From: an uncultured Clostridia bacterium
Lineage (GTDB): Bacteria; Bacillota; Clostridia; Oscillospirales; Oscillospiraceae
NCBI GenBank assembly: GCA_945482615.1
Contig: CALYRG010000009.1
Location: forward strand, 1 to 36,191
Length of the DNA stretch: 36,191 nucleotides
Reading direction: 5' to 3'
Shown: piece by piece, positions 7,796 to 14,998 of the stretch
Layout: each line of letters opens with the position of its first letter
Position numbering within the stretch: the stretch's first letter is position 1
Notes under the pieces: model-generated
The model's database searches: none
What the model was told of the DNA's origin: nothing
The model's input: only the letters and a program-made list of their open reading frames with translations
Program-made: the position numbers and the translations under genes

Positions 7796-7874
7796 TCAAA
7801 AAAAACGCCGGGAAAGCGGCTTTTTTCAGCTGCACGGCCTTCGGGAAAGAGGGAGTCCCCTCGGGGACTCCCTC
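7796..7874 (-). terminator. Two intercistronic hairpins between binding protein and ATPase genes
   Basis: First, a perfect 12-bp stem: GAGGGAGTCCCC (7849-7860) with GGGGACTCCCTC (7863-7874), 15 bases after the lipoprotein stop. Second, further downstream on the minus strand, GCCG and CGGC pair beside an A-run and a run of at least seven Ts near 7797-7805, which looks like an intrinsic terminator. Together they probably act as a partial terminator and mRNA stabiliser, so that the lipoprotein is made in excess. Confidence 0.7.
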
Positions 7875-7889
7875 CCATTGCTGCAGCAA

Positions 7890-8978
7890 TCAGCCGCCGA
7901 CGGTCAGGTCATTCCACTTCTCAACCACGGCCTCCTTGTTGTTGGCGGCGTAGCTGAAGTCGTAGTCACCCAGATCCAGCTCGCTCAGCTCACACAGGCC
8001 CTTGGGGGTCATGTCGCTGCGGACGGGACGGCGGGCCCAATCGGAGTTCTGGGCGGTCTGGCACTCCAGGCCGGTGACGAAGTCGATGAACAGCTTGGCG
8101 TTCTCCTCGTTGGGGCAGTTCTTAACCAGCGCAACACCGTCGGGAACGGCGGAGTTCTTCTCGGGATACACGTAGCCGATATCGGGGTTGTCGGCGTACA
8201 GAACCGCGGACTTCTCGATGGTGACGCCCAGGACATACTCACCGGCGGCCACCAGCTTATGGCAGTTGCCGGAGGAATCCTGAATCTTGCCGTCCAGGTT
8301 GGCGATGAACCGGCCAACCAGCTCCCAGCCCTCGTCCAGAGTGGGCTTGCTGAACAGCATGGTGCACAGCTGGGTGTAGGCGGAACCGGACTTGGCGGGA
8401 GAGGCGTAGGCGATCTTGCCCTTCAGAGACTCGTCACACAGGCCTTCCCAGGTGGTGGGGACATCCGCCTCGTCGATCAGGGTCTTGTTGTAGATGAACA
8501 CCATGGGCAGCGGGGACTCGCCGATCCACAGGTCGTTGGCGTCCTTGTAGGCCTCGCCGATGACGTCGTCATTGGCGCAGACGTATGGAGCAAAGTAGTC
8601 GGTATAGGCAGCCAGGGTGTCGGCTCCGCCGCCCCACAGGACGTCGCCCTGGGGATTTGCGGACTCAGCCACGATACGCTGGCACAGCTCGCCGGTACCG
8701 GCAGCGATGACCTCAACCTTAATATTGGGATACTTCTGCTGGAACAGAGTCACACCTGCGTTCAGAGGATCGGCATCGTGGGGGGAGTAAACCACCAGAT
8801 TGCCGGTGTAGTCCTCAGGGGCCTTCACGGCGGGTGCGGGATCGGCAGGCTGCGCCTCAGGAGCAGCCGGAGCATTCTCCTTGGGAGCGGCAGTCTCGGC
8901 GGGTTTGGAGCCGGAGCAGCCGGCGAACAGACCCGCGACCATCACGCAGACCAGCGCAAGAGCAAGCAGCTTTTTCAT
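7890..8978 (-). CDS. ABC importer solute-binding lipoprotein (AfuA/FbpA family)
   Basis: A 362-residue lipoprotein with a type II signal peptide: MKK, a hydrophobic core and lipobox LFAGC with Cys21, then an Ala/Pro/Glu linker. The mature part matches family 1 periplasmic binding proteins of the iron/AfuA branch: NLVVYSPHDADPL, AAGTGELCQRIVAES, NPQGDVLWGGGAD and YNKTLIDEADVPTTWEGL. Classical ferric FbpA proteins use two consecutive tyrosines to hold iron; no Tyr-Tyr pair occurs here, which weakens an iron role. AfuA of this family binds sugar phosphates. AGGAGG lies eight bases before the ATG. It is the promoter-proximal gene of the operon. Confidence 0.93.
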   Translation of the reverse strand: MKKLLALALVCVMVAGLFAGCSGSKPAETAAPKENAPAAPEAQPADPAPAVKAPEDYTGNLVVYSPHDADPLNAGVTLFQQKYPNIKVEVIAAGTGELCQRIVAESANPQGDVLWGGGADTLAAYTDYFAPYVCANDDVIGEAYKDANDLWIGESPLPMVFIYNKTLIDEADVPTTWEGLCDESLKGKIAYASPAKSGSAYTQLCTMLFSKPTLDEGWELVGRFIANLDGKIQDSSGNCHKLVAAGEYVLGVTIEKSAVLYADNPDIGYVYPEKNSAVPDGVALVKNCPNEENAKLFIDFVTGLECQTAQNSDWARRPVRSDMTPKGLCELSELDLGDYDFSYAANNKEAVVEKWNDLTVGG

Positions 8979-9075
8979 TTATATTTCCTCCTATGAAAGA
9001 TGTATATGCAGTCACAGCGCAAAGCTGGGAAAGCCATCCCCCGGAAGGCCTGCAAGACCGCTCCGGGCGAGTTCC

Positions 9076-9104
9076 ATTATAGCATAGTTTCATCCTGCCA
9101 TCAA
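9076..9104 (-). promoter_or_regulatory. Sigma-A promoter of the binding-protein/ABC operon
   Basis: TTGATG (9099-9104) and a perfect TATAAT (9076-9081) on the minus strand are spaced by 17 bases, about 100 bases before the lipoprotein ATG. No Fur-type palindrome was recognised around it. Confidence 0.75.
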
Positions 9105-9219
9105 TCGCCAAGCCGCACAAAAATGAGGCGTGATTTTGGTAAACTATCACATTATTTCTGTACTCTTTTTTCGCCGAACTGTGCACAGAAACCGAAAAAC
9201 CGCCCCAAAACGGCAAAAG

Positions 9220-9292
9220 CGGCTGCAGCCCATGAGTTGAACCGCTCCCTGTCAAGTAGACAGGGAGCGGTTCAACTCATGGGCTGCAGCCG
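9220..9292 (-). terminator. Very long perfect hairpin downstream of the phosphohexomutase
   Basis: Bases 9220-9253 and 9259-9292 are perfect reverse complements (34 bp) around a 5-base loop. On the minus strand the hairpin begins 33 bases after the mutase stop and is followed by GCTTTT and a T-rich stretch, so it can work as its terminator. The stem is far longer than normal for intrinsic terminators (usually 7-15 bp) and it contains an internal CTGCAG palindrome. Confidence 0.75.
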
Positions 9293-9325
9293 TCATCTGT
9301 GTATGCTTTCTCCGCGCTCCGGGTA

Positions 9326-11008
9326 TCACGCCAGGATGGGTTTCAGTGCCCCGGCCAGCTTTTCCTTCTGGGCTTCGGCCTCCGCCAGATCCTTGCCCAG
9401 GGTGGTGAAGTAGGTCTTGATCTTGGGCTCGGTGCCGGAGGGGCGAACCACTACCGTGGCGCCGCCGTCCAATGCGTAAATCAGCACGTTGGCGGCAGGC
9501 AGGCCGGTTTCCTCGGGCTTCAAATAATCCGTAACCCGAACCACCTTGTAGCCTGCAAACTCGGCAGGCGGATTTTTGCGCAGAGCGTCCATGATTCCCG
9601 CCATCTTGTCCATGCCGGACAGTCCCGGGAACTCGAAGGAGTCCACCTTGTTCAGATACCGGCCGTACTGGGCGTAAATCGCCTCCAGGCGCTCCTTGAT
9701 GGAGGAGCCAATGGAACGGTAGTAAGCTGCCATCTCGCAGATCAGCATAGAGCCCACGATGGCATCCTTGTCCCGGACATAGGGGCCGGCGAGATACCCG
9801 TAGCTCTCCTCAAAACCGAAGATGAACCGGTCCACCTCGCCCTTGGCTTCCAGCCCCGCGATCTGGTCGCCGATCCACTTGAAACCGGTAAGAACACTGC
9901 GCAGCTCCACACCGTAGTTGGCGGCAACCGCATCGGCCAGGGGGGTGGAAACAATGGACTTGACAGCCACAGGATTTTTGGGCATGGTACCCTTCTCAAT
10001 GCGGCCCTGGCAGATATAGTCCAGCAGCAGCACGCCCACCTCGTTGCCGGAGACCAGCTCATAGGAGCCGTCCGGGCAGCGGATGGCGATGCCCACCCGG
10101 TCCGCATCGGGATCGGTGGCCAGCATCAGGTCGGCACCGGACTTCTTTGCCAGCTCCAGACCCAGCCGCAGAGCCTCGAAGATCTCGGGGTTGGGGTAGG
10201 GACAGGTGGGGAAGTTGCCGTCGGGATACTTCTGCTCGGGAACGATGGTGATATCATCGATGCCGATGTCATTCAGAACCCGGGTGACCGGCACCAGGCC
10301 GGAGCCGTTCAGAGGGGAGTAGACCAGCTTCAGCCCGGCGGTTCTGCACAGACCGGGGCGGACGGAGCGGGCCTTGATGGCATCGTACAGGGCTTCCTTG
10401 CAGTCCTCGCCTACGTAGGTGATGAGGCCCTGGGCCATGCCCTCCTCAAAGGAGACCAGCTTGGCCCCGGTGAGAATGTCGGTCTTCTGGATCTCGGCGT
10501 AGACGATGGCGGCGGCGTCATCGGTCATCTGGCAGCCATCGGGGCCATAGGCCTTGTAGCCGTTGTATTTGGCGGGGTTGTGGGAGGCGGTAATCATAAT
10601 GCCCGCGTTGGCGCCGTAGTACCGGGTGGCAAAGCTCAGGGCAGGCACCGGCATCAGGGCATCGTAAATTCGCACGGCAATGCCGTTGGCGGCCAGGACC
10701 CGGGCAGCCTCTTTGGCAAACACATCAGAGTTGATGCGGCTGTCGTAGGAGATGGCAACCAGCTGATTGCCCCCCTGGGTCTTCACCCAGTTGGCCAGGC
10801 CCTGGGTGGCCTGACGCACCACGTAGATATTCATCCGGTTGGAGCCTGCGCCCAGCACGCCCCGCAGACCGGCAGTGCCAAATTTCAGCGCCACAGCGAA
10901 GCGCTCCTTGATCTGCTCCTCCTGGCCCTGAATCTCCTTCAGTTCCCGGGACAGAGCAGCATCCTCCAGCGGACAGGACAGCCAGCGCTGATACTCGTCC
11001 ATGTACAT
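9326..11008 (-). CDS. pgcA: Phosphohexomutase (alpha-phosphoglucomutase/phosphomannomutase family)
   Basis: A 560-residue cytoplasmic enzyme of the alpha-D-phosphohexomutase superfamily, interconverting hexose-1- and 6-phosphates through a phosphoserine. Visible sites are the catalytic serine loop TASHNPAKYNGYK (Ser142), the magnesium loop ATDPDADRVG, the sugar-binding loop GFEESYG and the phosphate-binding loop RPSGTEPK near the C-terminus. Length and the GTAGLRG motif near residue 45 match the large Firmicute PgcA/ManB group. The start has an AGGTGAT site about six bases upstream; a second ATG two codons later is possible. It has its own promoter (11067-11095) and the long hairpin at 9220-9292 behind it. 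The exact sugar preference (glucose or mannose) cannot be told. Confidence 0.95.
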   Translation of the reverse strand: MYMDEYQRWLSCPLEDAALSRELKEIQGQEEQIKERFAVALKFGTAGLRGVLGAGSNRMNIYVVRQATQGLANWVKTQGGNQLVAISYDSRINSDVFAKEAARVLAANGIAVRIYDALMPVPALSFATRYYGANAGIMITASHNPAKYNGYKAYGPDGCQMTDDAAAIVYAEIQKTDILTGAKLVSFEEGMAQGLITYVGEDCKEALYDAIKARSVRPGLCRTAGLKLVYSPLNGSGLVPVTRVLNDIGIDDITIVPEQKYPDGNFPTCPYPNPEIFEALRLGLELAKKSGADLMLATDPDADRVGIAIRCPDGSYELVSGNEVGVLLLDYICQGRIEKGTMPKNPVAVKSIVSTPLADAVAANYGVELRSVLTGFKWIGDQIAGLEAKGEVDRFIFGFEESYGYLAGPYVRDKDAIVGSMLICEMAAYYRSIGSSIKERLEAIYAQYGRYLNKVDSFEFPGLSGMDKMAGIMDALRKNPPAEFAGYKVVRVTDYLKPEETGLPAANVLIYALDGGATVVVRPSGTEPKIKTYFTTLGKDLAEAEAQKEKLAGALKPILA

Positions 11009-11066
11009 TTTGTATCACCTTTCCTTATCACATTTTCCATGTGTTTTCATCATTTCAGCCAAATAT

Positions 11067-11095
11067 ACTATAATCCAAGAATGAGCGCTTGTCAA
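11067..11095 (-). promoter_or_regulatory. Sigma-A promoter of the phosphohexomutase gene
   Basis: TTGACA (11090-11095) and TATAGT (11067-11072) on the minus strand, 17-base spacer, about 60 bases before the ATG. It lies back to back with the acetyltransferase promoter. Confidence 0.8.
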
Positions 11096-11127
11096 TGTTG
11101 TATTGCTTCAAAGTGCGCCGAAGAATG

Positions 11128-11155
11128 TTGACATTTGGCGCGTATACACTATATT
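11128..11155 (+). promoter_or_regulatory. Sigma-A promoter of the GNAT gene
   Basis: TTGACA (11128-11133) and TATATT (11150-11155), with a 16-base spacer, lie about 40 bases before the GTG start. Only 32 bases separate its -35 box from that of the divergent mutase promoter. Confidence 0.75.
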
Positions 11156-11195
11156 ATCATATAATACAACTGTTACAATGAGAGGATGTGATCCT

Positions 11196-11741
11196 GTGAT
11201 CAAGACCCAACGGCTGCTGCTGCGGGAATATACCATGGAGGATTTTCCCGCCCTGTACGAAATCCTGTCCGATCCCGAAACCATGGCCCACTACCCTGCC
11301 CCCTATGACCAGGAAAAAACCCGTCATTGGATCACCTGGAATCTGGAAAACTACCGATTTCATGGCTTTGGCCTGTGGGCTGTGGTGCGCAGGGACACCG
11401 GGGAATTTATCGGCGACTGCGGTCTTTCCATGCAGTGCATCGACGGCGAAATGCTTCCGGAGATCGGCTATCACATCCACAAAACGTACTGGCGGCAGGG
11501 CTACGGCAGTGAGGCCGCCCGGGCAGTGCGGGACTGGGCCTTCCGGAATACCCCATACAATATTCTGTACTCCTGCTGCAAGTACACCAACCTGGCCTCC
11601 CAGCGGACGGCTCTGGCAAATGGGATGCACAAGGTCAAGGAATATCCCGATCCCAAAAACACGATTTCCTGCGCCTTTGCCATCACCCGGCAGGAATGGG
11701 AGGCTTTACAAATGCAGTGCGAAGAACTGCCCGCCGATTGA
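11196..11741 (+). CDS. GNAT-family N-acetyltransferase (RimJ/RimL type)
   Basis: A 181-residue GNAT protein starting at GTG with AGAGGA nine bases upstream; the residues IKTQRLLLREYTMEDFPALY form the usual RimJ/RimL-like N-terminal strand. The acetyl-CoA pyrophosphate loop is visible as RQGYGSEAARAV, preceded by LPEIGYHIHKTYW. NLASQRTALANGM is the typical late helix. These enzymes move acetyl groups from acetyl-CoA to amines: ribosomal protein N-termini, antibiotics or small metabolites. Nothing here fixes the substrate. The upstream frame is open to 11103 but lies inside the promoter. A 12-bp hairpin overlaps its stop codon. Confidence 0.9.
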   Translation: MIKTQRLLLREYTMEDFPALYEILSDPETMAHYPAPYDQEKTRHWITWNLENYRFHGFGLWAVVRRDTGEFIGDCGLSMQCIDGEMLPEIGYHIHKTYWRQGYGSEAARAVRDWAFRNTPYNILYSCCKYTNLASQRTALANGMHKVKEYPDPKNTISCAFAITRQEWEALQMQCEELPAD

Positions 11742-11753
11742 CGGCGGGCAGTT
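11725..11753. terminator. Hairpin between convergent GNAT and DegV genes
   Basis: AACTGCCCGCCG (11725-11736) pairs perfectly with CGGCGGGCAGTT (11742-11753) around a 5-base loop that includes the GNAT stop codon. There is no proper T-run on either side, so termination may be weak, but its position between convergent genes fits. Confidence 0.6.
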
Positions 11754-11781
11754 GCCATATAATGAAGATATACGAATGGAT

Positions 11782-12651
11782 TTATCGTCCGGTGCCGTGG
11801 AAGAACAGGGCCAGCATACCGGGCCCCACGTGGGAGCCTGTGAAGGGCTCGTGGGGACAGATGATCAGCTCCTTGGGCCGGGCAATGGCACAGATGCGCT
11901 CCGCAAGCGCCTGGGCATCGCTCAGGCAGTCGCCGTGGGAGATGGCTACCCGGTTGTTTTCCGGCTCCGCCACCCGCCTGCGGTATTCTTCCACAATGGC
12001 ATCCATGACCTTCTTCCTGCCGCGATGCTTGGCATAGGCGGTAATATGTCCGGTGGGGTCGCCCCACAGCAGTGGCTTGATATTCAGCATGGTTCCCACC
12101 AGCGCCCCGGCCCCGCTGAGCCGCCCGGTGCGCTTGAGGAAATTCAGATCATCCACAGTGAAGAACTGCAGCATCTGGGGAACCTCTGCATCCACAATGT
12201 CCGCCGTCTCCCGGACATTCTTCCCCTCTGCGCGCAGATCGGCTGCACGGCAGGCCAGCAGTCCGCTTCCAAAGCCGGAGCCCATGGAATCCACCACCCG
12301 CACCGTCCGCTCCGGGAACGCCTCCTCCAGCTCCTGGGCCGCCAGGGTGGCCGCCTGGAAGGTGCCGCTGATACCGGAGGACATGCACACATACAGCACA
12401 TCCAGTCCTTTTTCCAGCTCCGGCTTCCAATGCGTCAGGAACAGATGGGTATTCAGCAGGGTGGTCTTCATCTGGGCACCGCCCCGAAGCAGATCGTAAT
12501 AGGCGTGAAAGTCAAAGCTGTCCACATCCCCTTCATACACACCGGGCTTACCGTCCAGAGTGTAGGAGCAGGGCAGAACCCGGATAGAGAGCGTTTCCAG
12601 CTGTTTCCGGGGCAGATTGGATGAACCGTCCACAAAAATGGTGAAAGACAT
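11782..12651 (-). CDS. DegV-family fatty-acid-binding protein (FakB-like)
   Basis: A 289-residue DegV protein. The N-terminal strand FTIFVDGSSNLPRKQLE holds the family's D-S-S/N-L pattern, followed by GDVDSFDFHAYYDLLRGG, KTTLLNTHLF, the loop MSSGISGTFQAA, DSMGSGFGSG and LSGAGALVGTMLNIKPLL. DegV/FakB proteins hold a fatty acid in a deep pocket and present it to the kinase FakA, feeding host or environmental fatty acids into phospholipid. No fakA is next to it here, as is common for DegV paralogues. The ATG at 12651 has AGGAGG five bases upstream. It has its own promoter (12702-12730). Confidence 0.93.
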   Translation of the reverse strand: MSFTIFVDGSSNLPRKQLETLSIRVLPCSYTLDGKPGVYEGDVDSFDFHAYYDLLRGGAQMKTTLLNTHLFLTHWKPELEKGLDVLYVCMSSGISGTFQAATLAAQELEEAFPERTVRVVDSMGSGFGSGLLACRAADLRAEGKNVRETADIVDAEVPQMLQFFTVDDLNFLKRTGRLSGAGALVGTMLNIKPLLWGDPTGHITAYAKHRGRKKVMDAIVEEYRRRVAEPENNRVAISHGDCLSDAQALAERICAIARPKELIICPHEPFTGSHVGPGMLALFFHGTGR

Positions 12652-12701
12652 GGTAACCTCCTGATCGTTTTGTGGGAACAATTTGTCGATTCTTGTCTGT
12701 T

Positions 12702-12730
12702 ATTATACAGTCCGCCGCCCTGCTTTGCAA
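12702..12730 (-). promoter_or_regulatory. Sigma-A promoter of the DegV gene
   Basis: TTGCAA (12725-12730) and a perfect TATAAT (12702-12707) on the minus strand with a 17-base spacer. Confidence 0.75.
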
Positions 12731-12798
12731 GAAAAAACCGGAAATACTACTCCACTGGCAGTAGAATTGGGGGAAGCCACAGTAGAATGTACATTTTT

Positions 12799-12825
12799 GC
12801 GTCCCTTCCGATGCGGAAGGGACGC
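12799..12825. terminator. Hairpin downstream of the DtxR-type gene
   Basis: GCGTCCCTTCCG (12799-12810) and CGGAAGGGACGC (12814-12825) form a perfect 12-bp stem with a 3-base loop, 12 bases beyond the regulator stop. The T-run is on the plus-strand side rather than after it on the minus strand, so it is a non-canonical terminator or a processing hairpin. Confidence 0.55.
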
Positions 12826-12836
12826 CTGTTTTCGGA

Positions 12837-13214
12837 TTATTCCGTCATGCCATGCTCTCTGGCATAGGCGACAATCTTCTCAAAGGTTTCGGCGCTGAGG
12901 TCATGCTCCATCTTGCAGGCATCGGCGGCAGCCGTCTCCGGGCTGACGCCCAGACGCTCCAGGAATCTTGTGAGCATGGTGTGCCGGCGGTAAATCCGCT
13001 GGGCGATTTCCAGACCGGGGGGCAGCAGGGTGAGAAAGCCCTCCTGGCTCACCTCGATATACCCATTTTCCCGGAGCTTTTTCATGGCGATGCTGACGGA
13101 GGGCTTGGAAATATTCTTTTCCCTGGCAATGTCGATGGAGCGAACCATACCATTGCGCTGTCTGAGGATGAGAATGGTTTCCAGATAATCCTCGGCGGAT
13201 TCGTAAATATTCAT
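12837..13214 (-). CDS. Short DtxR/MntR-family metal-dependent regulator
   Basis: A 125-residue protein. The winged helix is clear: SAEDYLETILILRQRNGMVRSIDIAREKNISKPSVSIAMKKLRENGYIE, then the dimerisation and metal region with IYRRHTMLTRFLERLGVSPETAAADACKMEHDLS. The Cys/Glu/His set in CKMEHDLS and the His of RRHTM are the usual metal-site positions of the family. Members repress iron or manganese uptake genes when metal is bound. It lacks the C-terminal SH3-like domain of full-length DtxR, as in MntR. The ATG at 13214 has GGAGG upstream; the frame is open much further but overlaps the divergent dehydrogenase gene. No metal transporter is adjacent, so the target is unknown. Confidence 0.92.
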   Translation of the reverse strand: MNIYESAEDYLETILILRQRNGMVRSIDIAREKNISKPSVSIAMKKLRENGYIEVSQEGFLTLLPPGLEIAQRIYRRHTMLTRFLERLGVSPETAAADACKMEHDLSAETFEKIVAYAREHGMTE

Positions 13215-13247
13215 AGCCGTTTCCTCCAATAGGCAGCAGTTTTCCAT

Positions 13248-13276
13248 AGAATACCACGAAAGGCCGTGAAATGCAA
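13248..13276 (-). promoter_or_regulatory. Promoter of the DtxR-type gene, with a palindrome in the spacer
   Basis: TTGCAT (13271-13276) and TATTCT (13248-13253) on the minus strand are 17 bases apart. The spacer contains CACG and CGTG as an inverted repeat six bases apart, a possible autoregulatory site. Confidence 0.55.
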
Positions 13277-13295
13277 GGGTCCGCCCCGAAGGGGA

Positions 13296-13325
13296 TTGAC
13301 TTTTCCGCGCAAGTAGTGATAAACT
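13296..13325 (+). promoter_or_regulatory. Promoter candidate of the 2-hydroxyacid dehydrogenase gene
   Basis: TTGACT (13296-13301) followed by TAAACT (13320-13325) with an 18-base spacer, about 28 bases before the ATG. It overlaps the divergent regulator promoter region. Confidence 0.55.
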
Positions 13326-13352
13326 GGGAGAAAACAGCAGGAGGATTGGAAT

Positions 13353-14300
13353 ATGCATGTTGCCGTTATGGAGTCCCTGGGCATCTGTCCGGAGGAGCTT
13401 GCCAGGCTGGAGCAGCCCTTTGCAGCCAAGGGCGTAACCTTTTCCCATTTTGACCGCACCTCTGACCCGGAAGCACTGGTGCAGGAGGCAAAGGACGCGG
13501 ATGTGATGATCCTTGCCAATATGCCCATGAGCGGGGAGGTTCTGCGCCGATGCCCGAAGCTTCGGTTTATCGATGTGGCCTTTACCGGGGTGGATCACCT
13601 GGGGCTGGAAGCCGCCCGGGAAAAGGGCATTGCCGTCTCCAACGCCTCCGGCTACTCCAACGAGGCCGTGGCGGAGCTTACGGTGGGCGCCGTGCTGTCT
13701 CTGGCCCGGAACCTGCGGCAGACCGAGGAGCGCTGCCGCACCGGCGGCACGAAGGACGGCCTTGTCGGCTGGGAAATCCGGGGCAAAACCCTGGGCATTA
13801 TCGGCCTGGGCAAGATCGGCACGCGGACGGCAGAGCTTTTTCACGCCTTCGGGGCAGAGATTCTTGCCGCCAGCCGCACCCATCATGGGGATGCTCCGGA
13901 CTATATCCGGCAGGTATCTGTGGACGAAGTTCTGGAAAAATCCGACATTGTGGCCCTCCACTGCCCCCTGAATGATTCCACCCGGGGGCTGATTGACAGC
14001 CATGCCCTTGCCAAAATGAAGCCCACCGCCATCCTGGTGAACATGGCCCGGGGCCCGGTGGTGGTGGCCCGGGATCTGGCCGAGGCGCTGAAAAACGGTG
14101 TCATTGCCGGCGCCGCCGTGGATGTCTTCGACAAGGAGCCGCCTCTCGACAGCACCGAACCGCTGCTCACCGCCCCCAACTGTCTACTGACCCCCCACAT
14201 CGCCTTTGCCACAAAGCAGTCCATGGGCCTGCGGGCAGAGATTGTCTTTGACAATCTGGCAAAGTGGATGGACGGAAACCAGATCAACGTCATTTTGTGA
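13353..14300 (+). CDS. D-isomer-specific 2-hydroxyacid dehydrogenase
   Basis: A 315-residue NAD(P)-dependent oxidoreductase of the D-lactate/glycerate/phosphoglycerate dehydrogenase family, reducing 2-keto acids to D-2-hydroxy acids. The dinucleotide loop is GLGKIG at residues 151-156. The catalytic triad is visible: Arg233 in NMARGPVV, Glu262 in DVFDKEPP and His282 in LTPHIAF. The strand after the Rossmann loop ends in LAASRTHH and lacks the usual NAD-selecting Asp, so NADP may be preferred. It lacks an ACT domain, so it is not a full-length SerA. AGGAGG lies eight bases before the ATG. The substrate is not determined. Confidence 0.93.
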   Translation: MHVAVMESLGICPEELARLEQPFAAKGVTFSHFDRTSDPEALVQEAKDADVMILANMPMSGEVLRRCPKLRFIDVAFTGVDHLGLEAAREKGIAVSNASGYSNEAVAELTVGAVLSLARNLRQTEERCRTGGTKDGLVGWEIRGKTLGIIGLGKIGTRTAELFHAFGAEILAASRTHHGDAPDYIRQVSVDEVLEKSDIVALHCPLNDSTRGLIDSHALAKMKPTAILVNMARGPVVVARDLAEALKNGVIAGAAVDVFDKEPPLDSTEPLLTAPNCLLTPHIAFATKQSMGLRAEIVFDNLAKWMDGNQINVIL

Positions 14301-14343
14301 CAGGTCTGTTCGGCCTTCCATAATAATCTCATACTTCTATTAG

Positions 14344-14463
14344 ATAGGCCCCATCCACGAGGCAGCCATCGGCAAGATCGCCGGAGAACAGATCATCAAG
14401 CTGCGTACCCTGGGCCTGACCGAGGAGGAAGCAGAGGCCCGTATCATCGAGGGCTTCCTGTAG
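14344..14463 (+). pseudogene. Remnant of a SufB/SufD-type Fe-S assembly gene (C-terminal end)
   Basis: An open frame without a start codon encodes 39 residues, including [20 protein letters not shown], then [16 protein letters not shown] and a TAG stop. This matches the C-terminal tail of SufB/SufD scaffold proteins (the x-IGKI-x-x-EQ-x-x-x-L and GL-x-x-x-EAE-x-x-I-x-x-GF pattern). The rest of a 300-450 residue gene is absent: the frame is closed by a stop at 14341-14343 and the dehydrogenase ends at 14300. It is a broken fragment, probably left by a deletion or by insertion of the neighbouring genes. Confidence 0.65.
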
Positions 14464-14490
14464 GGGTAAGGTTCAGCCGCAATTCCGCAT

Positions 14491-14529
14491 AAAAAACGTG
14501 GCGGGCGCTGGATGCCCACCACGTTTTTT
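14491..14529. terminator. Strong bidirectional terminator
   Basis: An 11-bp outer stem (14491-14501 with 14519-14529) and an inner GGGC/GCCC pair, with AAAAAA on the left and TTTTTT on the right. It ends the plus-strand dehydrogenase/Suf-remnant transcript and the minus-strand NUDIX transcript. Confidence 0.85.
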
Positions 14530-14546
14530 CCGGTTTTTCGGAGTGC

Positions 14547-14957
14547 TTATCTCCCGGCGTTCAGGTATTCCCCGGCAGCGCGGAGCACCTCCCGGTCGGA
14601 ATCATGGGTCAGAACCCCCAGTGCCTCCTCCATGGAAAGAAACTCCGCTTTCTGCACTTCCTCCGGCTGGGGCGTGATAGCCCCAGCCTCCGCCTCTGCG
14701 GTGAAAAACACCACATCCTTCTGTGTTCCGGGGCGGGGGGAGTAGCGGATGGTATGGCGGAAATTTGTGTCTATTCTGACACGAAGACTGGTCTCCTCCC
14801 AAATCTCCCGGCGGGCGGTCTCCTCCTCCGTCTCCCCATCCTCCACGTGCCCCTTGGGCAGGGAAATGTGCCCCAGTCGCATAGTCTCCACGAGAAAGAC
14901 AAGGCCGTCCTTCTCCCGGCGGAACACCACCGCGCCGCAGCTTTTCTCTTGTTTCAT
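14547..14957 (-). CDS. NUDIX hydrolase (Ap4A hydrolase-like)
   Basis: A 136-residue NUDIX protein. It begins MKQEKSCGAVVFRREKDGLV and carries the Nudix box GHVEDGETEEETARREIWEE plus TSL, with the metal-binding REIWEE helix intact; the final Gly of the consensus is Ser. LGHISLPKGHVEDGE and the short N-terminus resemble bacterial diadenosine-tetraphosphate hydrolases. These cleave a nucleoside diphosphate linked to another moiety using magnesium. The ATG at 14957 has a GAGGAT site; the frame is open upstream but is not NUDIX-like. It begins 41 bases after the DUF2442 gene on the same strand and may be co-transcribed with it. Confidence 0.92.
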   Translation of the reverse strand: MKQEKSCGAVVFRREKDGLVFLVETMRLGHISLPKGHVEDGETEEETARREIWEETSLRVRIDTNFRHTIRYSPRPGTQKDVVFFTAEAEAGAITPQPEEVQKAEFLSMEEALGVLTHDSDREVLRAAGEYLNAGR

Positions 14958-14998
14958 ACGATTATCCTCACATTCCGGAATCTCTCCCGCTGCGGATG

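Noticed and set aside
8979..9075. Riboswitch in the leader of the AfuA-type operon
   Set aside because: The leader is only about 95 bases and shows no thiamine, cobalamin, purine or other aptamer motif that I recognise.
9299..11131. A 610-codon plus-strand frame
   Set aside because: It is the mirror of the phosphohexomutase gene, with Gly/His/Gln-rich text and no recognisable domain.
12837..14003. A 388-codon reading of the DtxR-type gene
   Set aside because: The extra 263 residues are antisense to the dehydrogenase and lie upstream of a good promoter and ribosome site at 13214; only the 125-residue form is DtxR-like.
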